The notes beneath the pieces are model-generated. The model saw nothing but the letters and a program-made list of their open reading frames with translations, was not told the DNA's origin and made no database searches. A DNA stretch of 64,000 nucleotides from Thelonectria olida. Its lineage: Eukaryota > Ascomycota > Sordariomycetes > Hypocreales > Nectriaceae. Location of the stretch: positions 744,001 through 808,000 of the forward strand of contig JAGPYM010000001.1 of assembly GCA_020736575.1 (NCBI GenBank), read 5' to 3'. Every line of letters starts with the position of its first letter. Position 1 is the first letter of the stretch. The translations under genes and the position numbers were made by a program. Of this stretch, positions 21,271 to 32,387 are shown one piece after another.

Positions 21271-22713
21271 ATGGCCTCACGAAGCTTCTCCAAGACCCTG
21301 CGGGGATCAATGGCCCGCCAATTGGTGGCCCCCGCCGTCCAGCAGCGCACCTTTGTCGCTGCTGCCCGCAACGTCGCTCGTGCTGCTGTCGTTGCCCGCC
21401 CTGCCATGGCTGGCCCTGCCCAGCAGCAGACCCGCGGCTTGAAGTCGATGGACTTTGCCGGCCACAAGGAGGACGTCTACGGTAAGCCTTGAGAAAAGAA
21501 GAAAAGACGGGGGCGGTGATGCCTTCGTTCTGGCAACTTGAACAAGCCGCTGACCAGAGTTTCGTGATGCAGAGCGTGCCGACTGGCCCCAGGAGAAGCT
21601 TCTTGTGAGTCACCTACCCATTCCTCGGACCACTTTCGATATATCAAGGACCCAATGCTAATACCTTCCTCCAGGAGTACTTCAAGGACGACACCCTCGC
21701 CCTCATCGGCTACGGCTCTCAGGGCCACGGTCAGGGCCTGAACCTCCGTGACAACGGCCTCAACGTCATTGTTGGTGTCCGAAAGAACGGCAAGTCCTGG
21801 GAGGACGCCATCCAGGACGGCTGGGTTCCCGGCAAGAACCTGTTCGAGGTCGACGAGGCCATTACCAAGGGTACCATCGTCATGAACCTCCTCAGTGACG
21901 CCGCCCAGTCTGAGACCTGGCCCGCCATCAAGCCCCAGCTCGTCGAGGGCAAGGTAAGCAAACAACTATAAACTAATATTCGCCTGAACTCAATGGCTGA
22001 CTGGATCACTCCTGTAGACCCTTTACTTCTCCCACGGTTTCTCCCCCGTCTTCAAGGACCAGACCAAGGTCGAGGTCCCCACCAACATCGACGTCATCCT
22101 CTGCGCTCCCAAGGGCTCTGGCCGAACCGTCCGATCCCTCTTCCGTGAGGGCCGTGGCATCAACTCTTCCTTTGCCGTCTTCCAGGACGTCACTGGCAAG
22201 GCCAAGGAGAAGGCTGTTGCCCTCGGTGTCGCCATCGGCTCCGGCTACCTCTACGAGACCACCTTCGAGAAGGAGGTCTACTCTGACCTCTACGGTGAGC
22301 GTGGCTGCCTCATGGGTGGTATCCACGGCATGTTCCTCGCCCAGTACGAGGTTCTCCGTGAGCGTGGCCACTCTCCCAGCGAGGCCTTCAACGAGACTGT
22401 TGAGGAGGCTACCCAGTCATTGTACCCCCTGATCGGTGCCAACGGCATGGACTGGATGTACGAGGCCTGCTCCACCACTGCCCGCCGTGGTGCCATTGAC
22501 TGGACTCCCCGCTTCAAGGATGCACTGAAGCCCGTCTTCAACTCTCTCTACGACGCCGTCAAGGACGGTTCCGAGACGCAGCGATCCCTGGACTACAACG
22601 GCCAGAAGGATTACCGTGAGAAGTTTGAGAAGGAGATGGAGGAGATCCGTGGCCTTGAGATCTGGCGAGCCGGCAAGGCCGTCCGCTCTCTCCGACCCGA
22701 GAACCAGAAGTAA
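21271..22713 (+). CDS. ILV5: Ketol-acid reductoisomerase, mitochondrial
   Basis: Four exons, 21271-21481, 21573-21604, 21675-21953 and 22018-22713, encode 405 residues, the usual size. The enzyme uses NADPH and Mg2+ to isomerise and reduce acetolactate and acetohydroxybutyrate, the second common step of valine and isoleucine synthesis, in the mitochondrial matrix. The first ~55 residues are Arg/Ala/Ser/Gln-rich without acids, a typical import presequence ending near QTRGLKSM. The Rossmann motif GYGSQG is at 93-98; the all-alpha C-terminal domain with GERGCLMGGIHGMFLAQYEVLRERG provides the metal-binding acids. Introns are 91, 70 and 64 nt. Codons are strongly C-ending, as expected for an abundant enzyme. 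It is ilv-2 in Neurospora and ILV5 in yeast. Downstream in the same direction is a threonine dehydratase-fold enzyme. Confidence 0.97.
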
Positions 22714-23349
22714 GCGACGGACAGGCGTTGATGTAGGAGGGGACTTGGAACGGCTTGGCAAAAATTGTGTGAACTTTTGTACTTTATATTCCTTGGCTCT
22801 TGCAGGGGATCTGGGATCGTCCAAAAGTTTGATATCTGGCTCACGGCCAACTCAATACCAAATTTCTATTTCTTAAACGTGTGTTTGATCTGTCTGTCTG
22901 TTTGGTATAGGACGTCTCGGCGAGTCATGCCATGTTTGTATGATACTTGCCTAGGTAACTTGCATGTGTCGGTCTCGCCGCCCACCAATCACTGCTGCTC
23001 ACTGCTGCATCGCGCCCTCTCTATTTGTACATGATGGAATTGACACGATAAGCGGGTCATGATGCGCTCGGCGGGTCTGTTCCAGCCGTTTCGGGCGAAC
23101 TGGAGCGACACAGTCGTATTTTTGGTGAGCGAGAGCGATGAGAGAATCTACAGATGTATATATGTGAGGAGGAGTCTTTAGGCCGACCAGTATTCACATG
23201 TACGAAGCAGTCGCCTCTTGTCCTCGTTATTCTCTCAGTGGCCCCTCACACGCAAGCAATCGCACCATTCGCAGCATCGCCCAAACAAGTCTCTCACCAC
23301 CAGTAATACACTCACTCACTCAACCTCGACCGACTTCGGCGACCTGATC
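22714..23349 (+). promoter_or_regulatory. Intergenic region with TATA-like element
   Basis: No gene here. The first ~200 bases are T-rich and suit the ILV5 3' UTR. TATATAT at 23157-23163 lies about 190 bp upstream of the next ATG and is a plausible TATA box; C/A-rich leader sequence follows. Confidence 0.45.
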
Positions 23350-24684
23350 ATGGCAGACTTGTCCACGACGCTCCCTCTGACGCGGGACTCTGTAGCCCAG
23401 GCGCACAAGCTCGTCAGGCCCAACGTGCACCTCACGCCCGTCCTCACAAACAGGACCCTGACGGAGCTGGCCTCGACGCCCCGCGACCTGGCCGGCACGC
23501 GCTGGGAGGGACGCACGCCGGCTAAGCCCGTGATTCGGCTGTGGTTCAAGTGCGAGAACATGCAGCGCATCGGGGCCTTCAAGGTTCGCGGCGCGTTTCA
23601 TGCGATCGAGAGGTTGAAGCTAGAGCCGGGCTGGTTGGAGGGCGGGGGGGAGGAGAAGGGTGTTGTTACGCATAGTTCTGGTGAGTTTCTTCCCTCCCTC
23701 ATATATATACGGATATATATACGTATTTTCTTACCCCTAGAGGGCTTTCAAGATGATGAGCATCCTCATGAATGAGATAACCCAAAAAAAAAAAAAAAAA
23801 ACTGACTCGACTCCCAAGGAAACCATGCCCAAGCCCTCGCCCTGGCAGCCCGCGAAAACGGCATCAAAGCCCACATCGTCATGCCCAACATCAGCATGCC
23901 GCAAAAGATTGCCGCCACCCAGGGCTACGGCGCAAATGTCGTCTTCAGCGGCAGCACCAGCGTCGAGCGCGAGGCCGTCGCCGCCAGCATCATTGCCGAC
24001 ACGGGCGCCCGCCTCGTCCCGCCCTACGACCACCCGGACATCATGCTCGGCCAGGGCACCATGGGCCTGGAGTTCCAGGAGCAGGTCGTCGGGCTGATGG
24101 CCGGCGAGGAGAAAGGCAGGTTCCGTGCCGAGGCCACGGGCAAGGATGGCGACAAGCCCGGGAGACCGGGGAGGAGCAAGGCCAAGCCGGGGCTCGACGC
24201 CATCATGACGCCGTGCGGCGGCGGCGGCATGCTCTCGGGCGTGGCCCTCAGCTGCGAAGGCACGGGCATCCGGGTTTTCGGCGCCGAGCCGTCGTTCCAG
24301 GGCGCCGACGACGGCAAGCGCGGGTACGAGTCTGGCTCGCGCGTGCCGGTGGTGAAGACGCTGACGGTGGCGGACGGGCTGCGGACGCCGGTGGGCGAGC
24401 ATCCGTGGAGCGTCATCTACGAGCGGCGGCTGGTGGCGGGCATGTTCAGCGTGAGCGAGGAGGAGATCAAGGCGGCGATGCGGCTGGTGCTGGAGCGGTT
24501 CAAGATGGTTGTCGAGCCGAGCGGGTGTGTGCCGCTGGCGGTGGCGCTGTTTGACGAGGAGTTCCGGAGCATGGTGGAGAAGGAGGCAGGAGAGGATGGG
24601 TGGGATCTGGGCTTGGTGTTTAGCGGAGGGAATGTAGGTGCTGATGCTATTGGGAGGTTGTTTGCTGAGGAGAAGAAGGATTGA
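23350..24684 (+). CDS. PLP-dependent threonine dehydratase / serine racemase-fold enzyme
   Basis: Two exons, 23350-23680 and 23819-24684, encode 398 residues. It belongs to the fold-type II PLP family that dehydrates L-threonine or L-serine to 2-oxo acids or racemises serine. The Schiff-base lysine is K78 in GAFKVRGA. The phosphate-cradle glycine loop is CGGGGM (243-248). SSGNHAQ (109-115) is rebuilt exactly across the intron, and VEPSG and FSGGNV lie near the C-terminus. There is no C-terminal ACT regulatory domain, unlike biosynthetic ILV1, so a catabolic or serine racemase-type role is more likely. A Lys/Gly-rich insertion lies around residues 210-235. The ATG is the first in frame. The 138-nt intron holds a TATATA/CGGATA repeat and an 18-base A-run. 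Exon 2 has more G-ending codons (GTG, CGG, GCG) than ILV5. Confidence 0.85.
23784..23801 (+). repeat. A18 homopolymer inside an intron
   Basis: Eighteen consecutive A bases lie 17 nt before the acceptor AG of the threonine dehydratase-like gene's intron, next to its CTGAC branch site. A polymorphism hot spot and a possible sequencing-length error, but it lies outside the coding sequence. Confidence 0.9.
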
Positions 24685-24929
24685 ACTGGTGAGACTTGAC
24701 TGATAAAGAAGTAGAATAATGTGACGGTGATGGTGGATATGTGATGATGATATTTTTTTCTTCAGTCTCTCCTCTCTCTAGACCTCCATATACAAGAGAT
24801 AGATACAGCATTAGATATCATATATGCCCCGTTGATTCGCATGGCTATTGGTATATATCCTGATTCCCTGATTCACTAATCGTTTTGACTTGAAGAGCTC
24901 GGCTAGCCAAAGCAAATGCCATCCAATCA

Positions 24930-26742
24930 TCATTTATTCAAAGCCTCATCCATTCCCTTCCTCCACTTGGCCGAATTTCTCCTTAGGATCCAGATACTGA
25001 AGTAGCTCACCAACAGACAGAAAATGCAGATGATAGTGAATACCCATCCAACATTGAGGGCATCGATCCACGGAGCGGCCACAATGGCGCCGATGCAGCT
25101 GAGAGTATTGCGCACAAAATTGTTGACAGCCACACCAGCGGAGCTGCGCTTGCGAATGAATTCAGTGAGCATGGTTGTTGCGGCAGACTTGGCTCCTTGT
25201 TAGTAATGCTTGATCTTACGACCTGGGTCAGGCAGGAAAGACTTACAAAGATGAGCATGGAGGCAACACCGAAAAAGTATAGAGCAACGCAGGGCACCAT
25301 GAAATGAACTCCATATCTCAGCGTCCACCCAAACATGAGAAGGGCAAGGGGGTAAACGGTCACAGCCACCCAAGCGTTCTCTCGAAGCCGGTCTTCAGGT
25401 AGGTAGATGAGTTTCCCATTCGCATCGTAGCGGTTGGCCTTGCGCGCTTCTCGAGCCATAATGCTGTCAATCCATCTCCCGCCAAAGATCGACCCCGTGA
25501 TGTATCCTAGTCCAGAGGGGATGTACAGCAGACCTAGGATGAGCTGGCTGTAGTTGTACGGCGGGCGAGAGAACTTTTGCTGGATGCCGATGTTGACAAC
25601 GTAGAGAGAGCCAAATGCAATAGCGGCAATCCCGACTGTGATGAGGACAGGTGGATAACGCAGGTAGAGAATGACTCCGAGAGGGTCGATGAGGAATCGA
25701 CGGAGCGACCTACTAAACCGCTTCGTTTTTTCCTTGGCTGAGTCCATGGTCCGCATTCGCTGAAGACCCTCGTTCTGAGTAGCCGGTGAAGGTTCCTCCA
25801 GCTTACGCCGGGCCAACGTCTCTGGGAGAAAGAACAATATCAACAAGACAACGATCACGCCGTATATAGCGAGAAACCACATAGTAGCTCGCCAACTGAG
25901 TTTTTGAGTGACAACACCACCGATGACAGGAGCAATCAGCGGTCCCAGGAGAGGACCGAGATAGAAGATGCTCATGGCCCGACCTCGTTCAAACACCTCA
26001 AACAAATCAGCGATTGAGCCAGCACCTGTGGAATGGGCGCTTGCCGAGGCACCGCCCGCACACATCCTGAAGACGATCAGCATAGTGATGTTGGTGCTGA
26101 TGGCGGAGAGGACCGAGAAGATGACAAATAGGGTAAAGGAGATGAGGTAGATGGTACGACGGCCAAACTCTTCTGAAAAGGAGGACCACCAAAGAGGGAA
26201 GATGGCCATGGATATCATGTAGAGTGCCACGGACAAGTTGGTGACGGTTTCAGAGGCATGAAACTCTTTTGCTAACACAGGAAGGGCGGCTTTATGGAGT
26301 TCAGCATGGCAACACACGTTGGATTTTAGAGAGACAAGGACGTACGATAGACAACAGTTGAGCCAAGAGGTGCAGCAGCCGTAGCCAGGGCAATAATAAA
26401 GGTCAGCCCCCATTTTGTCGACTTCTTGTAATCTGGCGGATATGGAATCTCAGGAACGAGAGTGATGCTACCAAACAGACCACGTCTCTGGGAGCGAGGG
26501 ACAATGGACAAAGGCCTGGAACGTGCTGACGAGGCTCTGGATTGACTTCGTCGAGTAGATCTTTTTGTATCTATTGTGCCCAATGGCTCGCCAATGGTGA
26601 CGGGTTCGATCTCTCGTATTGATTCCGAGTGACTCTGTTCCGACTTTGACGATTCTGAGCCCGCAGTGGTCGGTCTTTCCACCTCGCGGCCGTTGCCACC
26701 CCGCTCAAGATCGATCTTTTCGTCGTCACTACCAGACTTCAT
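24930..26742 (-). CDS. MFS transporter, DHA1 (drug:H+ antiporter-1, QDR/DTR-like) family
   Basis: Exons 26742-26346, 26289-25247 and 25187-24930 encode 565 residues. About 110 N-terminal residues are cytoplasmic, polar and Ser/Arg-rich. Twelve predicted membrane helices follow, with a large central loop near residues 300-335. FSEEFGRR between helices 2 and 3 matches the MFS loop motif. YLGPLLGPLIAPVIGG in helix 5 matches the antiporter motif C of 12-helix drug:proton exporters. Splicing is supported by the restored STVVY-PAALPVLAKEF in helix 1 and SMLIF-SAATTMLTEF near helix 11; intron 2 has a perfect TACTAAC branch. Introns are 56 and 59 nt. The ATG at 26742 is the first ATG of the frame. 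The likely role is export of drugs, polyamines or organic acids at the plasma membrane; the substrate cannot be read from sequence. It converges with the PLP enzyme, 245 bp apart. Confidence 0.9.
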
Positions 26743-28083
26743 GGTGTTTTGGCTTGATTGCCGTCGGTTGGGTTCCGAATATGTGGGACCAGACAACCCA
26801 AGCCGAGGCCGAATTCTTCAGGCACTTCCGAGTGAAAGAGTCAAGGAATCACAGGAGAAGCAAGACACAGGTTCAGCTGTAGTAGAATCGATAGATCTGG
26901 GATATTCAATGGCAAGCGGAATCTCGACTCAATATTGTGAAGATGGGGGCAACTCATGCAACTGGGAACAAGATGACGGAAGCCGGGAGGGCCACCAGCA
27001 GGTTTTAAAGGGAACCCAGTCGGATAAAGGATCTCATTTCTTCGATCTTTTAACGAGGCTCCCACATCCAACTCCACCCACCCACACGGAGTCACAAATC
27101 GGCATCCCAAGCCGGGTAAGGGATTGGGGGAGATTTGATTTGTCGGTGGAGTCAATGACCTTGAAGTGGGAGGAGTGGGAGGAGCTCTTGGCCGAGCCCG
27201 GAGCCGATAGATGGGGTTTCCGGCACTAAGCAAGAGAAAGAGGTCCATGGTGGAATGCTTCCGACGGAGAGTTAAATGCTGACCAATCCCGATATCTGAT
27301 CCCTTAAAATATCAATTCAATGTTAGCCACACGTTGCTGGCGTTTGTAGAAGCGGTCAATGGACCAATTGGTTGAAGTTGGCATGTATCAACTTCCCGTG
27401 GTGACGCTATTCACAAGAGACTTGCGACATAGGAAGCAGGTATCCGTCGGGATCTTGACTAGCAATCAGATCAAAGGCGGAAAAGCGCCGAGGATGGTGA
27501 TTGCAACAAGGCGCAATTGTGACGTCCATGTTGGATGTTGGGCCTAATGCAACCCCCTCCTGCGTGTGCATCTGCCGTTTCCAAGCGAGCGTATCTCGCA
27601 GCTTTCGTGATAATGTCGAGGCTGATCAACTGCAGAAGTCGGCGACTGTTCCCGACATCGCTCGGGTTTAGCACGGTGATTGCGAGTCTGTTTGAGGCTG
27701 GAATGATTTGGGATACGTGATGCTGGTGATGGAAGTTGATGATGTTGGAGGAAAGTTGTACCTTTTACCATTGTCTCACAATGAATTGGCAACGTCTCCT
27801 CGTCTCGTGCCTGCCTTCCCTTCTCGTGGCGTGACAACTTATCAAAGGCAGGTGCAATGTACTTGTACTTACACTACTTCATAATGGCGGGGTGCATGAA
27901 CCCCGAAAAAAAATTGGCGGGGCAAGCTAGCTCTCAACTCACTTCATCTTGACTCATCTCATACTAATAATTACTCAGGTTCGGTTTACCTATACGTAAC
28001 TACGCCCTGCGGACTCGAAAATAGTCACTTGGTGATTGGTTGGCTTGTTGTTCATCCATCTCAACTTCCATCTTCCATCCAAA
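26743..28083. promoter_or_regulatory. Divergent intergenic region MFS transporter / PRO2
   Basis: This 1.34-kb interval contains the promoters of the MFS gene (minus) and PRO2 (plus). No coding sequence was recognised; open frames of 130-190 codons run on both strands over the same bases. The PRO2-proximal end carries a CPC1/GCN4 box. Confidence 0.5.
27950..27956 (+). promoter_or_regulatory. CPC1/GCN4 box TGACTCA upstream of PRO2
   Basis: Exact TGACTCA, 128-134 bp upstream of the PRO2 ATG, a typical distance for a functional activator site. This suggests cross-pathway (amino-acid starvation) control of proline synthesis; binding is inferred. Confidence 0.6.
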
Positions 28084-29474
28084 ATGTCTCTGACTAACGC
28101 CTCTCCCGAGGCCGCTGCCTCTTCCGCCAAGACGGCCTCCTTCACTCTCGCAACTCTTCCAGCCTCAGCTCGTAATGAGGCTCTCGAGACTATCCACGCT
28201 GCTCTCACTGAAGCCAAGGACACAATTCTCGCTGCAAATGCTCGCGACCTCGAGATTGCCCGCAAGGCTGCCGCTGATGGCTCCCTCAGCCAGGCCCTTG
28301 TGTCCAGACTCGACCTGGGCAAGAAGGGCAAGTGGGAAGATATGTTGAAGGGTATTTTGGATGTAAGAGACCTCGAGGACCCAGGTATGTATCAACTTGT
28401 CCCACAGCCGAGAAAACCGTAACTGACCATCTTTTAGTTGGACAGGTCCAGATGAGAACAAAGCTCGACGATGATCTCGTCATGGAACGAGTCTCATGCC
28501 CCATTGGTGTTCTCCTTATCATCTTCGAGGCTCGCCCTGAGGTCATTGCCAACATTGCGTCTCTCGCTATCAAATCCGGAAACGCTGCCATCCTGAAAGG
28601 AGGAAAGGAGTCGACCGAGTCCTTCGTTGCCATTTCCCAAGTCATCTCCTCGGCTCTCGAGAAGACTCAGGTTCCCAACTCAGCCATCCAACTGGTTACT
28701 ACCCGCGACGTCATCGCTCAGCTTCTTGCTCAGGATCGCTACATTGACCTCGTCATCCCTCGAGGATCTAATGAGCTAGTTCGCTACATCAAGGAGTCGA
28801 CCAAGATCCCAGTCCTTGGCCACGCCGATGGTCTCTGCCACATCTACCTCACTGACTCTGCGGATAAGGACAAGGCCATCATTGCCATCGTCGACTCCAA
28901 GACCAGCTATCCCGCCGCCTGCAACGCTGTGGAGACTCTTCTCGTCCAGGATTCTGCTCTGGCCACCGTATTCCCTGGTGTCGCCTCTGCCCTCGCCGCC
29001 GCTGGGGTCTCCCTGCGCTGCGACCCCGCGAGTAAGGCTGCCATTGAGTCTCTGTCTCTCGAAAGCGTCCAGGATGCCACCCCAGAAGACTACGACACGG
29101 AGCATCTGTCTCTTACCATTGGAATTAAGACCGTTCCCGATCTCTCCACGGCCATCACCCATATCAACACCCACGGCTCCCACCACACTGACGCCATCCT
29201 CACCTCCGATGCTGCTGATGCTGAGCGCTTCATGAACGAGGTCGATTCTGCTGGCGTGTACTGGAATGCCGCCACCCGTCTGGCCGACGGCATGCGCTAT
29301 GGCTTTGGCACCGAGGTCGGTATCAGCACCAACAAGATTCACGCTCGCGGACCTGTCGGCCTCGAAGGCCTGACTATTTACAAGTACAAGATTCGCGGCG
29401 ATTACCAGGCCACCGCGAGCTACGGCGAGGGAGACGGCAAGCGGCCATGGAAGCACGAGAAGCTTTCTCTGTAA
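28084..29474 (+). CDS. PRO2: Gamma-glutamyl phosphate reductase (proline synthesis step 2)
   Basis: Exons 28084-28384 and 28438-29474 encode 445 residues, the usual fungal size. The enzyme reduces gamma-glutamyl phosphate to glutamate-5-semialdehyde with NADPH, the second step from glutamate to proline. It has the aldehyde-dehydrogenase fold; the nucleophile is Cys262 in SYPAACNAVETLL. Other conserved blocks are RVSCPIGVLLIIFEARPEV, SGNAAILKGGKE, VIPRGSNELVRYI and, near the C-terminus, FGTEVGISTNKIHARGPVGLEGLT. The 53-nt intron (GTATGT...TTTTAG, AACTGAC branch) lies within the conserved RDLEDP-VGQV region and is fixed by it. It is in cytosolic form with no presequence. A plus-strand AATAAA at 29632-29637 is a likely poly(A) signal. 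The gene converges with RPA1. Confidence 0.97.
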
Positions 29475-29813
29475 ATGAAGGGCGAAGCGAACGAAAAATG
29501 AGAAATGAAAGGTCAAGGCGTTGGGTTGAAAAGTGCGTACCCGTTGATATGCCAGATCTCATTTAAACCAACTCGACAGACGAACAGGTAGTTGTCGCGT
29601 CTTCTTGAATACCTGCAAGCTCATAGTCATCAATAAAAGCACAGTCTTCAACAAGAAGGTAGCGATCCTTTCATTAGTCTACCAAAAGTAACTTCGCCTC
29701 TGAAGATGGTTCTACATTGCATGGGATAGTCCAGCGCGAAAGACCTCCATTTTGATCATGCCTCATGCCCTTATGATATCCCCCCTAACCCACCCCGTGC
29801 CTCGTTATGATAT
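29475..29813. other. Convergent 3' interval PRO2 / RPA1
   Basis: 339 bases between two stop codons facing each other. There is no coding sequence. It must hold both 3' UTRs and terminators. Confidence 0.6.
29632..29637 (+). terminator. AATAAA poly(A) signal, probably PRO2
   Basis: A canonical AATAAA lies 158 bases after the PRO2 stop, on the coding strand. Fungal poly(A) signals are loose, so this is a plausible rather than proven end. Confidence 0.4.
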
Positions 29814-31801
29814 TTACTCATTGATGTTATATTGCTTGATCATTTCTGCAAGCTTCTCGCCCTCGGACTTGAAGTCCAACTGTGCCGCGGTCATCACTTG
29901 GTACCGAACCCTAGATATAGCTATTAGTTTTTGATCCTGAACAAGACGCGGCCATCAATACTCACTTTTGTGTCTCGTTGAACGACTCAAACTTCGCTCT
30001 GCATCGGAAGGTCAACTTCCTGCAGTTAGCCTCCTCAAACGCCGCCATGAACCCAGCATCGTCCTTGTCTCTCAACTCGATCATCTCGTTCGCCGAACGG
30101 CCAAGGATCATACGGCCAACGTCATCGAAGCAGCTTAGCCACTGGTGGCTGGTGTGATCTGCGACATTTAACGATAGGATGTATCGGTACTCTGGCTTGT
30201 CCATCGTCAATGAACACTTGTCGCAGAGCCAGGTGCCATCTCCCATCTCCGTGACCTTCTTGTTGCAGCGCTCCTTGGTGTTGGAGCAGGCAGGGTAGCA
30301 GAAGTTCTCCTGCCTGATGTAGACAATGGTAGCCTTGATGGTGTAGTAGGCGGGCTCCGCGTCCATGCCAAGGTTTTCATCCTTCACCTGGGAGATGGTC
30401 TTCAGTTGTTCCTTTCGGCCAGTGGCAGCGCCCATGCTCCCCGTATTTTGATGGGTAGAAAAGGTGTTCGTTCTGCCAGTGGAGTCGTACCAGCCCTTGA
30501 GCCTGTGCGAATCAGGGATATCAGGGTCGATGGACATGGTTCCAGACGACAACAAACTCAAGCTCTTGCCATTGAAGTCTGACACCTTAGTTCCTTTGAA
30601 TGCAACGACAGACTCTGGGGCAGCCTCAAAGGAGCTTGCCGTCTTGCCCCAAATGGTAACACGGACGGAGAAACCAGTGTCATCCACTATAGTAAGGTCT
30701 CGCTTGGAAAAGGGTCTGCCATCTTTCTTGGACTGGATCTCTCCAATGTCACCAACTTCCTTCAAAACACCAATGATGTCGACGGTACTATCCTTCTCGA
30801 CGGCTTGCAATTCCTGGATAGTGCAGAAGTTAAACCTTACTTGGGGCACGTTTGTCTGATCTTCAGCCTTCTCGATCAGCGTGTCTCGCTCGAAGGTGAG
30901 TTCGTAGTCATTGGGGAGATTCGAGAATTGCTTCTTGGCCAACTGGACTCTGCATGGGGTGTGGATGTAATAAACAGAGCCCTCCTGCAAGAGATCGTAG
31001 AAGGCATCGCACTGGTCGTTGAAGCCAGTGGCTTTGATTTCACCGCTCTCATCAAGCAGGTTGACACTGAATAGCTTTCCCTCTCCGGTGGCCTTGTGCC
31101 AAGTCTTGATGTCAGACTTGGAGGTGACTCGCGCCTTGATCGTCCACTTGTGTGCAAAAGGTGACAAGCCCTCGATGGGATAGATGTGGACGCCACCATG
31201 AGTAGCCGGTCGTGAAGGCATGGCTTTGGGTTGGTTTTGGACCTGAGGCTTCTCGTCCTCCTCTTTCTTGGCGCCATAGAAGTCGTTTCCTGCAATGGCT
31301 GTTTCTTGAACAGTCTTGGCTTCAACTGCAATTGGGTTACCGATCTTCTCGTGTACACCGAGGGATTCAATAACTTCAAGGTCGAGGATGACCATAATGC
31401 TGGGGGCGGTTAGCAGAGAATTACATCAAAGAAAGGAAGGGACGTACTTCTTTCCCTTGACATTGTTGGGCGTGTATTGCTTCACGCGGGCGATGGCTCC
31501 CCGCTGTAGCTTTCCTTCGTGAACGACGTGGTTTCCCTGAGTACCAAGCATGGTTTGAACGTAGTGCTCGCCATCGCTCATGACGAGTCGGTATCGGTCT
31601 CCTCCCTGGGCCGAGGGAGCCATCTGCTTGATCTGGAGGCATTGCATGACGGGAATGGGGAACAGCTTCGCAGCCTTGTCGGGATCATTGAAGATGACAC
31701 TGGCACGGGTCAGTCATTGCTGAGCTGGAGGGGCAACAAGGGCGGGTGAAAATCACGTACTCAATGGCACCTCGTGAGAGGGCGGAAGAAGCAGCTTCCA
31801 T
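29814..31801 (-). CDS. RFA1: Replication protein A large subunit (RPA1/RFA1)
   Basis: Exons 31801-31761, 31699-31448, 31399-29966 and 29910-29814 encode 607 residues, normal for RPA70. It is the main single-stranded-DNA-binding subunit of the RPA trimer in replication, repair and recombination. An N-terminal OB fold (about 1-110, protein interaction) leads through a linker with KPQVQNQPKAMPSRP to two central OB folds: DBD-A starts near HIYPIEGLSPFAHKWTIKAR and DBD-B follows near VPQVRFNFC. The C-terminal DBD-C holds the zinc ribbon, Cys465, 469, 490 and 493 in CYPAC...LCDKC. Introns are 61, 48 and 55 nt; the phases fit exactly and restore GAID-VIFN, KGKN-IMVIL and NETQK-VRYQV. The promoter, shared divergently with a dienelactone hydrolase gene, has MluI-box motifs. 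Confidence 0.97.
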
Positions 31802-32387
31802 GGTCGCTAGCTGTATGAAGGACGAATTGGGTATGTGTCGGGATGATGAGTTGCAGAAATTAGTATGTCGATGGGATGCAGCGATCTTGGGATGGAAGCG
31901 TTCGTGATTTTGCGTGGAGAGTGATGCCTGCGACGCGTTCAGCGCGTTGAGTGGAAACGCGGCGGGGGGGCAATGGTTTGGCGGGGTTGGTTGCTTATGT
32001 AAGTCGCGTTAAGACGTGACTGGAGGCCTGAAGCCCTCTAGGCTTGAATTCAAAGGGGGAACGATTGATGCGGAACTTAAGATGTATTTTGAAATAAGTT
32101 GTTCATAATCGGAAGCAATGCTCAAGTATATGAATTACTGTTCAATAATAACGCACTTGATTAAACAGCCAAATCTATGGCTTCCCCAATGACATTCTTA
32201 ACATAATGGAAGCCAGCTCCTTGTTACCCCTCCAGCATGACGTACAGCAAGTACCTTTCTTGGCAACCATCAGCTTCCCTCCACCACCTGTCTCACTCTC
32301 AAGCAACACCCTACCGACCCCTATTCAATCGCCGCTTCATAGGCTGCGCAGTGTGTATCCAAATCAGAAATCTTCCAAAAACGCACA
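31802..32387. promoter_or_regulatory. 586-bp divergent promoter RPA1 / dienelactone hydrolase
   Basis: The start codons of the two divergent genes are 586 bp apart. The RPA1-proximal half is GC-rich and carries ACGCG motifs; the other half is A/T-rich. Confidence 0.6.
31933..32009. promoter_or_regulatory. Cluster of MluI cell-cycle box (ACGCG) motifs at the RPA1 promoter
   Basis: A full ACGCGT at 31933-31938 is followed by GCGCGT (31942-31947, ACGCGC on the minus strand), ACGCGG (31957-31962) and TCGCGT (32004-32009, ACGCGA on the minus strand). These are 132-208 bp upstream of the RPA1 start codon. ACGCGT is the site of MBF (Mbp1/Swi6 or Res1-type factors), which drives S-phase genes including RPA in yeasts. 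Regulation here is inferred from the motifs. Confidence 0.55.

Noticed and set aside
26743..26796. N-terminal extension of the MFS transporter to 26796
   Set aside because: The upstream codon is TTG; the first ATG in frame is at 26742.
28776..29516. A 246-codon minus-strand frame opposite PRO2
   Set aside because: Same cause as above: a shadow of codon bias in a conserved enzyme gene.
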